A stretch of 64,000 nucleotides of DNA, from assembly GCF_014651515.1 (NCBI RefSeq), contig NZ_BMXA01000010.1:19530-83529 (forward strand), read 5' to 3'. Position numbers and translations under genes: made by a program. Source of the stretch: Arenicella chitinivorans. Lineage in GTDB: Bacteria > Pseudomonadota > Gammaproteobacteria > Arenicellales > Arenicellaceae. Of the stretch, positions 39,483-47,830 are shown in pieces. The notes beneath the pieces were generated by a model that ran no database searches, was not told the DNA's origin, and saw only the letters and a list, made by a program, of their open reading frames with translations. The number at the start of each line of letters is the position of its first letter. The first letter of the stretch is position 1.

Positions 39483-41630
39483 ATGAGTGCATTTAAATAC
39501 GAAAAAGATAACGACGGCATCGTGGTAGTGACCATGGATATGAGTGGTCCGGTTAACGCGATGAATTCGGAATACCACACTGCGATGAATGAAGCCGTGG
39601 CCAAGTTGGAAGCCGAAGAGGGCTTAACTGGCGTGGTATTTGCCTCGGCTAAAAAGGTGTTTTTTGCTGGTGGCGATCTGAACGTACTGTTAGCGGCCAA
39701 GCCAGAAGACGCGGAATCATTTTTTGCCGGTGGCGAAGCCATGAAGAACGACTTACGTCGTCTAGAGAAATTGCCGGTACCGGTTGTGGCGGCGATTAAT
39801 GGTCCGGCTCTTGGTGGCGGCTATGAGATCTGTTTGGCGTGCAACCACCGCATTGCCTTCAATCACAAATCTGTGCAAATCGGTTTGCCGGAGTGTTCAC
39901 TCGGTTTGTTTCCGGGCGGTGGCGGTGTGGTACGTCTGACGAAGTTGATCGGGGTTGAAAAAGCGCTGCCGTATATTCTAGAAAGCAAACGCTTGACGCC
40001 GGAGAAAGCCCTGGCAAATGGTTTGATTGACGCTACGGTGGACAGTCTCGATGAGCTGGTTCCGGCAGCAAAGGCACACATTCTAGCCAACAAAGATAAA
40101 CCCGAAGCAGCGGCTCAACCTTGGGATACCAAGGGTTATCGTGTGCCGGGTGGCGCCGTAAACTCGCCGAAGAATGCGCAATTGGCGGTGATGGCGCCAA
40201 CCATGTTGCATCAGAAATCTCGTGGTCTCATGCCGCAGATGACGGCAGCAATGGATGTGGCATTCCAGTCGACTATGCTAGACGTGGATACGGCATTGCG
40301 GATCGAGGGACGTGAATTTACTAAAATTGCGACCGGCCCAGTAGCTAAGAACATGATCTCGACGTTTTTCTTTCAGCTCAATAAGATTAATGGCGGTGCC
40401 AGTCGACCAGCCAATGTTGAGCCGATGAAAACCCGTAAAGTTGGTATTCTCGGTGCAGGTATGATGGGGCAGGGTATTGCGTATGTCTCAGCCATGGCTG
40501 GTATTGAAGTGGTGCTGAAAGATATTTCGCAGTCGGCAGCAGACAAGGGCAAGGCTTATTCTGAAGCTCTGTTAAATAAGCGTGTTGCGCGCGGACAAAT
40601 GGATGAAGCCAAAGCCAAGTCGGTATTAGATTTGATTTTGCCCACCGATAAAAATGAAGACCTGAATGGTTGCGATCTGATTATCGAAGCCGTGTTTGAG
40701 AACATTGCGCTCAAACACAAGATCACACAGGAGCTTGAACCATGTTTGGCGGAAGACGGTTTCTGGGGTTCGAATACGTCGACTCTGCCGATTACAGAAT
40801 TGGCGGAAGCCAGCGTTAAACCAGAGAACTTTATTGGGATTCACTTCTTTTCACCGGTCGACAAAATGCCGTTGGTGGAAATTATTTGTGGCGAGAAGAC
40901 CAGCGACGAAGCCCTGGCCAAAGCGTTCGATTACACCATGCAAATTCGTAAGACGCCGATTGTGGTGAACGATTCATTGGGTTTTTTCACCTCGCGCACG
41001 TTTGGTACGTATCTGGATGAAGGCGCACACCTGCTTACTGAAGGCGCACACCCTAAACGTATCGACAACTTGGGTAAGTCTGTCGGTATGCCGGTCGGCC
41101 CGTTACAGGTTCAAGATGAAACCAGTTTGGAATTAACTCGTAAAGCACAGGAAACGTGGGCTGAAATGGGTGTGACGGACAAATGGAGCAACGGTGATGT
41201 GATCCGTCGCGTGATCAAAGATATGATTACCGACCATGGTCGCGGTGGCCGACATCATGGTGGTGGCTATTACGAATATCATGAAGATGGCAGTAAGAAT
41301 ATTTGGCCAAAATTGTATGATTTATACTACAAACCAGAGTACAAAATCAGTGACCAAGACATCAAAGACCGTCTTATGTTCCGCCAAGTGATCGAGACTC
41401 TCAAGTGTCTTGAGACTGGCGTGCTTCGCTCAGTGGCGGACGCCAACATTGGTTCAATCTTCGGAATCGGTGCACCGGCGCACACAGGTGGTTTTATCCA
41501 GTTCGTCAACACTTATGGTCTGGATGCGTTCATCCAGCGCTGTGGAGAACTCGAGGCAGCCTTTGGCGAGCGCTTTGCCTGCCCACAAATAGTGAAAGAG
41601 CACGCCAAAAACGGTAAGCTGTTTGCCTAG
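39483..41630 (+). CDS. multifunctional enoyl-CoA hydratase / 3-hydroxyacyl-CoA dehydrogenase (FadJ-like)
   Basis: 715 aa. The N-terminal crotonase domain (about 1-200) has AINGPALGGGYEICLACNHR and GLPECSLGLFPGGGGVVRLTKL patterns with both catalytic Glu positions occupied. The hydroxyacyl-CoA dehydrogenase domain starts with VGILGAGMMGQGI (320-332) for NAD binding and contains the catalytic FIGIHFFSPVDKMPLVEI region, then a C-terminal helical domain. Together with the thiolase upstream it would complete the last three steps of a beta-oxidation turn. Operon gap 18 bp; the ECH gene follows after 24 bp. Confidence 0.93.
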   Translation: MSAFKYEKDNDGIVVVTMDMSGPVNAMNSEYHTAMNEAVAKLEAEEGLTGVVFASAKKVFFAGGDLNVLLAAKPEDAESFFAGGEAMKNDLRRLEKLPVPVVAAINGPALGGGYEICLACNHRIAFNHKSVQIGLPECSLGLFPGGGGVVRLTKLIGVEKALPYILESKRLTPEKALANGLIDATVDSLDELVPAAKAHILANKDKPEAAAQPWDTKGYRVPGGAVNSPKNAQLAVMAPTMLHQKSRGLMPQMTAAMDVAFQSTMLDVDTALRIEGREFTKIATGPVAKNMISTFFFQLNKINGGASRPANVEPMKTRKVGILGAGMMGQGIAYVSAMAGIEVVLKDISQSAADKGKAYSEALLNKRVARGQMDEAKAKSVLDLILPTDKNEDLNGCDLIIEAVFENIALKHKITQELEPCLAEDGFWGSNTSTLPITELAEASVKPENFIGIHFFSPVDKMPLVEIICGEKTSDEALAKAFDYTMQIRKTPIVVNDSLGFFTSRTFGTYLDEGAHLLTEGAHPKRIDNLGKSVGMPVGPLQVQDETSLELTRKAQETWAEMGVTDKWSNGDVIRRVIKDMITDHGRGGRHHGGGYYEYHEDGSKNIWPKLYDLYYKPEYKISDQDIKDRLMFRQVIETLKCLETGVLRSVADANIGSIFGIGAPAHTGGFIQFVNTYGLDAFIQRCGELEAAFGERFACPQIVKEHAKNGKLFA

Positions 41631-41654
41631 TATTCGCATAACGCACGAGGAAGC

Positions 41655-42437
41655 ATGTCAGAATTTAAATTTATCAATTACTCAGTCACTAACCGAGTAG
41701 CCACCATTGCTTTGAATACGCCGGATTCGCTGAACGCGTTTCATCAGGCTATGCGTTTGGAGTTTATTGATGCCGTTAAACTGGTGGAGCAAGACGATGA
41801 TGTGCGGGTAGCCATCCTCACCGGTGAAGGCCGCAGTTTTTCAGCTGGGGCCAACCTGAAAGAAGGTACCAAAGGCCATGACTCATTTGTTTCGCAATGT
41901 GCCGCCGAGTACACGCCCTGGTTGATGGGTATTCATGATTCCAGCAAGCTATATATTGCGGCGGTGAACGGTGTCGCCGCAGGAATTGGCAGTGCGGCGG
42001 TTATGAATTGTGATTTGGTGATGATGGCGGATGACGCGTATTTGTATCAAGCGTTTTCAGCGATTGGTCTCATGCCGGACGGCGGTGCTACCTGGTTGTT
42101 GTTGCAAAAGCTGGGTTATCAACGCGCGTTGGAAATGGCGGTTGACGCGGGACGACTGACTGCGGATGAGTGTCTACAATTGGGGGTTGCCAATAAAGTA
42201 GTCCCAGCAGCCGAGTTGCGTGAAAAAGCACAAGCTTGGGCCGAGCATCTGGCAGCGGGCGCACCACTGGCTCAAACAGCTGTGAAGCGTGTCATGCGGC
42301 GATCCTTTGAAATGAGCTACGCAGAGGTGATTGACGCCGAAGCAGTAGAACAAACAGCGCTAGGGCAAAGCGAAGACGCGGCTAACGCTATTCAGGCCTT
42401 TTTTGCTAAGACCAAGACGGTGTTCAAGGGTCGATAA
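41655..42437 (+). CDS. enoyl-CoA hydratase/isomerase family protein
   Basis: 260-aa crotonase-fold protein. Oxyanion-hole segments are GEGRSFSAGANLKEG and NGVAAGIGSAAVMNCDLVM. The region LMPDGGATWLLLQKLG is like PaaG-type ring or isomerase enzymes, with an Asp in place of the second catalytic Glu of hydratase. An isomerase role (delta3-delta2) is therefore plausible. Third gene of the operon, followed after 18 bp by an HSL-family hydrolase. Confidence 0.87.
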   Translation: MSEFKFINYSVTNRVATIALNTPDSLNAFHQAMRLEFIDAVKLVEQDDDVRVAILTGEGRSFSAGANLKEGTKGHDSFVSQCAAEYTPWLMGIHDSSKLYIAAVNGVAAGIGSAAVMNCDLVMMADDAYLYQAFSAIGLMPDGGATWLLLQKLGYQRALEMAVDAGRLTADECLQLGVANKVVPAAELREKAQAWAEHLAAGAPLAQTAVKRVMRRSFEMSYAEVIDAEAVEQTALGQSEDAANAIQAFFAKTKTVFKGR

Positions 42438-42455
42438 TCGACACGAGGTTGCCGC

Positions 42456-43409
42456 ATGAGTCGATTGGTATTCAAAGCAGCAAAGTCGATGTGGTTCTCA
42501 CCGCTGAGAATGCCCGGGCGCTCATGGTCAAGTGAGTTGTGCGCGCGGGCCGTGCGCGAGTTGTTTGTCGCGGGAAATAAACGCCCCTTGTCTTGGCTCA
42601 GGGGGCAGATGAACACCTCGGTGGTGCCCCACCCATCGATGCTGAAAACTCACTTTACACAGCATTCCTTGGCTGAGGTGCCAGTAATGATGGCCGCGCC
42701 CAAGGGGCCTTACTTTCAATCAAAAATTATCCTCTATCTACACGGCGGCGGTTATGTGGCCGGCTCGCCTGCTAGCCACCGAGCTTTGATCGCACAGCTG
42801 GCAATTAATTCAAAGTGCTTGGTGATTGCCCCGGACTATCGATTGGCGCCGGAACATACTTTTCCAACACCGCAAGATGATTGCTTGGCGGTGGCCCAAG
42901 CGGTGGCTGAGATTTATTCTGGTGCCAAACTGATCGTGGCAGGGGATTCGGCTGGCGGTGCGCTGGCGGTGACTACTGCGATTGATCTAGCACGATTGCA
43001 CGAAGCGGGTGAGGCGGCTAATTCGGCCAGCAAGCTGGTGTTGATATCACCTTGGGTCGATCCAACAGATGACGCGGGTACAATGCAATCGAATGCGAGC
43101 AGCGATGTATTTCGGGCTGAATTCCTGCAGCAGAGCTACCAAGCGTTGATGCAAGGAGATGCGCGCTTGAGTGCGCGTGTGAAGGTGCTGGACGCGGACT
43201 TATATCGCTTGCCTCATACGTTAATACAATGTGGCACTGGGGAGTTGCTTTACGATCAGATCCAAGCCTTCAATCTGGCCGCCCAGCAGGCTGGCGTGGT
43301 GGTGCAACTCGAAAACTACACGGGGCAGTTTCATGATTTTCAAATGTTCTCACCACTATTGGCCGACGCTCGGCGGGCAATGCAGTCCATCGCCCGCTTT
43401 ATTGGCTGA
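42456..43409 (+). CDS. alpha/beta hydrolase, HSL family
   Basis: 317 aa, no signal peptide. HGGGYVAGSPASHR (96-109) provides the oxyanion hole, and the nucleophile elbow GDSAGGA has Ser165. DYRLAPEHTFP is typical, and the His lies in TGQFHDFQMF. Probably releases fatty or branched acids from esters to feed the same operon. Only 8 bp separate its stop from the convergent nitroreductase stop. Confidence 0.88.
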   Translation: MSRLVFKAAKSMWFSPLRMPGRSWSSELCARAVRELFVAGNKRPLSWLRGQMNTSVVPHPSMLKTHFTQHSLAEVPVMMAAPKGPYFQSKIILYLHGGGYVAGSPASHRALIAQLAINSKCLVIAPDYRLAPEHTFPTPQDDCLAVAQAVAEIYSGAKLIVAGDSAGGALAVTTAIDLARLHEAGEAANSASKLVLISPWVDPTDDAGTMQSNASSDVFRAEFLQQSYQALMQGDARLSARVKVLDADLYRLPHTLIQCGTGELLYDQIQAFNLAAQQAGVVVQLENYTGQFHDFQMFSPLLADARRAMQSIARFIG

Positions 43410-43417
43410 GTATGGCC

Positions 43418-44089
43418 CTAGACTTCTGAGATAAACTCAACCAGATCGTCGACGTTGGCACGTCCGACTTCAAATTGATTGATTGGGTTCGATTCATCCG
43501 CGTACCCAAACGATAAACCAAACATGATGGCGTGATTCTCAGGAATGTTAGCCAACTCCTGAACCTTATCCGTATACATGGCCAGCGCGCCTTGCGGGCA
43601 GCTCGCCAGTCCGTTTGCCGTCATCAATAACATCACCGTTTGCAGATAAATGCCCATGTCAACCGCGTTGATCTCGCTCATGGTTTTCGGCATTGAGAAA
43701 AAGGCCGCGTGCGGTGCACCAAAAAACTGCCAGTTTCGCAGCATCAACTGCTGACGTTTATCTTTTTCCTCGTACTTTACGCCGACAGAATCGTAGAGTG
43801 AGATTGCACAGTCAATCTGGCGTTTGCGGTACTCATCTTTCAGGTTCTGGTCGCCAGGTGTGAAGTGCGGCGTCGGAGTTTTGCCGGCCATGATGTCGCT
43901 GACCATCGATTGTTCGACAGCGTCACGCGCTGCGCCGGATACCACCACCACGTGCCAAGGTTGGGTGTTGCAGTTTGATGGTGAATCTTGTGCGTCACTA
44001 AAAATTTTACGAATCAACTCCGGATCTACCTGTTTGTCCTGGTACGCTCGAACCGAGCGTCGTTGTTTGATAGCGTCATTAAGATTCAT
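43418..44089 (-). CDS. nitroreductase family protein
   Basis: 223-aa FMN-dependent oxidoreductase. The N-terminal RRSVRAYQDKQVDPELIRKI is the FMN-binding arginine signature, and SPSNCNTQPWHVVVV and LMTANGLASCPQGA are family marks. NAD(P)H-dependent reduction of nitro compounds, quinones or enones. The cell substrate is unknown; it may be a side function of the island. Divergent from the acyl-CoA dehydrogenase operon. Confidence 0.88.
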   Translation of the reverse strand: MNLNDAIKQRRSVRAYQDKQVDPELIRKIFSDAQDSPSNCNTQPWHVVVVSGAARDAVEQSMVSDIMAGKTPTPHFTPGDQNLKDEYRKRQIDCAISLYDSVGVKYEEKDKRQQLMLRNWQFFGAPHAAFFSMPKTMSEINAVDMGIYLQTVMLLMTANGLASCPQGALAMYTDKVQELANIPENHAIMFGLSFGYADESNPINQFEVGRANVDDLVEFISEV

Positions 44090-44258
44090 GCGAGTTCTCT
44101 CCTGGCGGCACGGCGGGCTAGGCCGCGCATCTAGTTTCGTTAGTATTGATAGCTCTATTCTAGCTGAGTTGCTCCGTGTAACAATGACATCCCAGAAACT
44201 AAAATAGACATCTCACCTTATCCCGCAATCGCAGCTGAGTCAGTACAATCAAGTGTAC

Positions 44259-44299
44259 GATAAGATATGTCTATATTTCTAATGGCTACTGTCATTGTG
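44259..44299 (+). promoter_or_regulatory. shared operator, copy 2 (upstream of acyl-CoA dehydrogenase operon)
   Basis: Matches 38151-38191 at 30 of 41 positions without gaps, with half-sites TGTCTAT and TGTCATT 22 bp apart. The distance to the gene start (59 bp) is close to that in copy 1 (64 bp). The identical part is concentrated in the half-sites (ATGTC, GCT, CTGTCATTG). Confidence 0.75.
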
Positions 44300-44322
44300 C
44301 AATAGGGCGGAGAACCTAAAAT
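44295..44322 (+). promoter_or_regulatory. probable promoter of the acyl-CoA dehydrogenase operon
   Basis: TTGTGC, 16-bp spacer, TAAAAT. It overlaps the downstream operator half-site in the same way as the promoter at 38187-38214. Confidence 0.5.
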
Positions 44323-44358
44323 GGATTCATATCACGTACCGACTTGAGAGACCGAATT

Positions 44359-45519
44359 ATGAGAAATTTTACCGAAGAACAAACCATGTTCCGCGAGGCG
44401 TATCGCAAATTCCTAGAACAACATATTGCGCCCAATATGGCAAAGTGGCGCGAAAACGGCATCGTTGACCGTGAAGCGTTTACCAAAGCCGGTGAGCAAG
44501 GTTTCCTAATGATTTGGCCGGATGAGAAGTATGGTGGCCTGGGCGATAACGATTTTCGCTATGAGCAGATTATTATTGAAGAAACCGTGCGCCAGCAGTG
44601 CGGTGAGTGGTTTAATACCCTGCACAGTCGACTGGTCGGTCCGTATTTGTACAAATACGCAAACGAAGAGCAGCGTCAACGCTTCTTGCCGGGTTGTGTG
44701 TCTGGAGAAAAAATTCTCGCTATTGCCATGACAGAGCCAGACGCAGGCAGCGATTTGTCGGGTATGCGAACCACAGTGCGAGATGGCGGTGATCACTTTG
44801 TATTGAATGGGTCTAAGACCTACATCTCGAACGGAATTTTAGCGGACTACGTGGTCGTGGCTGCCAAACTTGAAGGCGCCGAGAGTGCACATGCGATGGT
44901 GTTAATGGTGGTCGAGCGTGGAATGGACGGTTTTGAGCGTGGACGTAACCTTGAAAAGATGGGCCTCAAAGCGCAGGATACCGCCGAGCTCTTTTTCAAT
45001 AATGTCAAAGTACCGAAAGAAAATGTGCTTGGCGAGCCAGGTAAGGGCTTTTTCTATCTAATGGAAGGATTGGCCGAAGAGCGATTATTGAACGCCGTTG
45101 GTACCATTTCCAGTGCCCGCAAAGCATTCAATGTGACGCGTGATTTTGTGATGGAGCGCAAGGCATTTGGTAAGAAAATCTCTGATTTTCAGAATACTCA
45201 ATTTGAAATGGCGCAAATGGACGCTGAGATCGAGGTGGCACAAGTGTATCTCGACCACTGCGTGGCCTTGCACAACGAGGGTAAATTGACTGCCAATATG
45301 GGGGCCAAACTCAAATTGATTGGCGCTGAACTGGAATGGAAGATGATGGATCTGGGTGTGCAGCTACACGGTGGTGCAGGCTATATGCAAGAGTACGATA
45401 TTTGCCGCATGTTTACCGATGCGCGAATCAGTCGAATCTACGCCGGCACCTCCGAGATCATGAAATTGATTATCGGTCGTGACGTGTTCTCTGACGCCTA
45501 CAGCAGTATACTCGACTGA
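44359..45519 (+). CDS. acyl-CoA dehydrogenase (LCAD-like)
   Basis: 386-aa FAD enzyme for the first oxidation of acyl-CoA. AIAMTEPDAGSDL and the C-terminal LHGGAGYMQEY and YAGTSEIMK are family marks. At the usual catalytic-Glu site near the C-terminus (YEGT in MCAD) there is Ala. A Glu sits instead in AEERLL (Glu241), the position used by long-chain and isovaleryl-CoA dehydrogenases. It therefore looks like the LCAD/IVD branch, which handles branched acyl groups. The ATG at 44359 is used; the last base overlaps the racemase start (stop/ATG overlap by one). Confidence 0.9.
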   Translation: MRNFTEEQTMFREAYRKFLEQHIAPNMAKWRENGIVDREAFTKAGEQGFLMIWPDEKYGGLGDNDFRYEQIIIEETVRQQCGEWFNTLHSRLVGPYLYKYANEEQRQRFLPGCVSGEKILAIAMTEPDAGSDLSGMRTTVRDGGDHFVLNGSKTYISNGILADYVVVAAKLEGAESAHAMVLMVVERGMDGFERGRNLEKMGLKAQDTAELFFNNVKVPKENVLGEPGKGFFYLMEGLAEERLLNAVGTISSARKAFNVTRDFVMERKAFGKKISDFQNTQFEMAQMDAEIEVAQVYLDHCVALHNEGKLTANMGAKLKLIGAELEWKMMDLGVQLHGGAGYMQEYDICRMFTDARISRIYAGTSEIMKLIIGRDVFSDAYSSILD

Positions 45520-46610
45520 TGGGTACACTCACTGGTCTTAAAGTTGTTGAGATGTCCGCCATCGGCCCAGTGCCACTGGCGGGCATGTTGTTGGCTGATA
45601 TGGGGGCCGAGGTGGTGGTGCTGGACAAGGCCAATAATCCTTTGCAGCCGCCCGTTGATGTGACGCGGCGCGGTAAGTCAGTCGTTGAATTAAATCTCAA
45701 ATCTGAGTCGAACCTGCAACAGGCTAAAACCTTGATTGATCAAGCTGATATCCTACTGGAAGGATTTCGACCTGGGGTCATGGAACGTCTGGGATTAGGC
45801 CCCGAAACCTTCACCGGCACCAACCCTGGCTTAATTTACGGTCGCATGACGGGTTGGGGACAAACCGGGCCTCGGTCACACACCGCCGGGCACGATATTA
45901 ACTATATCGCCTTAACGGGTGCATTGTACGCAATGGGGCGTCCCACGGAGAGCCCAGTTCCACCGCTGAACCTTGTTGGTGACTATGGTGGTGGTACGAT
46001 GTTTTTGCTCATGGGGGTACTGGCGGCGCTCTATGAGCGCCATCAATCCGGTCAAGGACAGGTGGTCGATGCCGCGATTACGGAAGGCACTGCCAATCTG
46101 ATGTCTTTGTTTTACAGCCTAAGCAAAATTGGCATGTGGCAGAATCAGCGTGGGGTCAACCTGCTTGATTCCGGTGCGCATTTCTACGACACCTACGAGA
46201 CCGCTGATGGTGGTTATTTGTCCATCGGTGCCATTGAGCCGCAGTTCTACGCGGAATTGTGTGAAAAAATGGCGCTTGATCCGAGTGACTTCAAACATCA
46301 GCAAGATCCACGGCGCTGGCCGGAACTGAAAACAAAACTTGCCGCCGTGGTGGCGACGAAAACACGGGATGAGTGGTCAAAAATTTTTGCCGATTCCGAT
46401 GCTTGCGTTGCGCCCGTGCTGGATTTTCAAGAAGCGACTCAGGACCCCCACATGCGTGCTCGTGAGGCGTATCTAGATCTTGATGGGGTAACGCAACCTG
46501 CGCCAGCACCGAAGTTCAGTCGCACACCGTCGCAGGTAACATCCGGACGGGCCGAGCGCGCCTTAGTGGACGATATTATCGAACACTGGCGCGACGTCAG
46601 ACTAAGTTAG
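45519..46610 (+). CDS. alpha-methylacyl-CoA racemase (CoA-transferase family III)
   Basis: 363 aa. It has the AMACR pattern, not that of a plain CoA transferase: catalytic His125 (AGHDINY), Asp155 (NLVGDYGGG) and Glu240 (GAIEPQFY). Spacing equals that of Mycobacterium MCR (His126/Asp156/Glu241). It interconverts 2R- and 2S-methylacyl-CoA so that dehydrogenases specific for S can act. Translationally coupled to the LCAD-like gene, a sensible pair for methyl-branched acyl chains (isoprenoid or sterol side chain). The pathway assignment is inference. Confidence 0.9.
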   Translation: MGTLTGLKVVEMSAIGPVPLAGMLLADMGAEVVVLDKANNPLQPPVDVTRRGKSVVELNLKSESNLQQAKTLIDQADILLEGFRPGVMERLGLGPETFTGTNPGLIYGRMTGWGQTGPRSHTAGHDINYIALTGALYAMGRPTESPVPPLNLVGDYGGGTMFLLMGVLAALYERHQSGQGQVVDAAITEGTANLMSLFYSLSKIGMWQNQRGVNLLDSGAHFYDTYETADGGYLSIGAIEPQFYAELCEKMALDPSDFKHQQDPRRWPELKTKLAAVVATKTRDEWSKIFADSDACVAPVLDFQEATQDPHMRAREAYLDLDGVTQPAPAPKFSRTPSQVTSGRAERALVDDIIEHWRDVRLS

Positions 46611-46620
46611 GACGCAGCCG

Positions 46621-47286
46621 ATGTGTGGTCGATTCAACAATCATTTACCGAAAATGTTAGGTTGGTCGACTATGTTAGCGGAATGGCCCGACGTGCCGCT
46701 GTCTTACAATGTGGCACCGAGCGCGGATATCGCGGCGTTTACTCTGCAAGGTGATCTATGGCAGGGGCAGGTGATGCGGTGGGGTATGATCCCCTCTTGG
46801 GCTAAAGAGTTCACTTCTAATTTTGCCACCTTTAATGCACGTCTTGAAACTGTCAGTGAAAAACCGACGTTCCGCTCCGCTTGGGCAAAGAAACGGCGCT
46901 GTGTCATTCCCATGGCCGGGTATTATGAGTGGAAGCAAACCGATGATGGCAAACAACCGTTCTATCTAACCGATCGAAACGTTGGTGGATTGGTCGCAGC
47001 AGGACTGTACGAGCCGTGGCAAGAAAAACTGTCCTGCACCATGCTGACCAAGCCTGCGATGGGTGCACTGTCCGCAATCCATCCACGCATGCCGGTTTTG
47101 TTGAATCCAGCCTCCGCGCGCCGCTGGCTGGAAGATGACACAGTCGCGCAGCGCTTTTTGCATATGGTGGACGCACCTAGTATTGTTTACTGGCCGGTTG
47201 CAAAAGCGGTTGGCAATCCGCGCAATAACGACGCCGATTTGTGTACCCCGATCGACCTGAAACCAATGAGTAAAAAGGCAGACTAG
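46621..47286 (+). CDS. SOS response-associated (SRAP/HMCES, YedK) protein
   Basis: 221 aa. Forms a stable thiazolidine crosslink with abasic sites in single-stranded DNA. The catalytic Cys2 follows the initiator Met (MCGRF). Asn (FNARLETV), Glu (AGYYEWK) and His (SAIHPRMPVLL) active-site residues are all present. Ten bp downstream of the racemase, so it may share that mRNA. I see no LexA box directly upstream despite the family name. Confidence 0.93.
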   Translation: MCGRFNNHLPKMLGWSTMLAEWPDVPLSYNVAPSADIAAFTLQGDLWQGQVMRWGMIPSWAKEFTSNFATFNARLETVSEKPTFRSAWAKKRRCVIPMAGYYEWKQTDDGKQPFYLTDRNVGGLVAAGLYEPWQEKLSCTMLTKPAMGALSAIHPRMPVLLNPASARRWLEDDTVAQRFLHMVDAPSIVYWPVAKAVGNPRNNDADLCTPIDLKPMSKKAD

Positions 47287-47310
47287 TTCACCGCTTGATG
47301 ACGTGTCAAT

Positions 47311-47523
47311 CTAGTAAGACGTTGGCTGTGGCTCGATGGTGGCAATCGTGGCGTAGGTTGCTTCAGACAACACCTGGTTCGGTTTTATATCAGTCTGAGT
47401 ATCCTGTTGATTTGGATTGCTGGCGCGTGCCAACGCAGCCATATGCTCCTGCCAGAGTTCCAGAGTACTTCGTTGCTTTTTATTTAAGCCGGTGCCGGCC
47501 CCGGAAAATTTACGTTTTTTCAT
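47311..47523 (-). CDS. small basic protein of unknown function
   Basis: 70 aa starting MKKRKFSGAGTGLNKKQRST. An excellent ribosome binding site (AAGGAG, 6-7 bp ahead) supports it being real. The N-terminus is rich in Lys/Arg; the C-terminus is polar with many Thr/Gln. No signal peptide and no Cys. It is convergent with the YedK gene and divergent from the glycosyltransferase-like gene. No family recognised. Confidence 0.6.
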   Translation of the reverse strand: MKKRKFSGAGTGLNKKQRSTLELWQEHMAALARASNPNQQDTQTDIKPNQVLSEATYATIATIEPQPTSY

Positions 47524-47544
47524 CGGTTGCTCCTTGTTAGTACT

Positions 47545-47660
47545 CGCGCCACACTCAATAGGCTGGCGCGGTGATCGAACTGCGTGTGAGTATGAGTTCG
47601 GTACTCACGGTACCCATTATGGCGAGTTCCATTGCCGCGTGCATCACCCAAGCGGGTGAT
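47545..47660. repeat. three hairpins in the non-coding gap upstream of the small protein
   Basis: The 307-bp gap 47524-47830 contains three inverted repeats: CGCGCCA/TGGCGCG (47545-47570), GTGAGTA/TACTCAC (47586-47608) and ATCACCC-AAGC-GGGTGAT (47643-47660). The third looks like a terminator stem but is followed only by TTAT. They could be regulatory RNA folds or a small RNA. No ORF here is convincing. Confidence 0.4.
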
Positions 47661-47830
47661 TTATCCGAATGGTCGACTTTTTTCTTGGATTTTCAGCATG
47701 ATGCGTAAAGTTGCTAAACAGGATATCATTAGCTGCACTAACGTAAGTATTGGCCGTTTGCATGCTTGCGATCAACGAACTGAGTCCCGTCCACAAGTTG
47801 CGGGCATGATAACTTAGCGAGAGATTCTCT

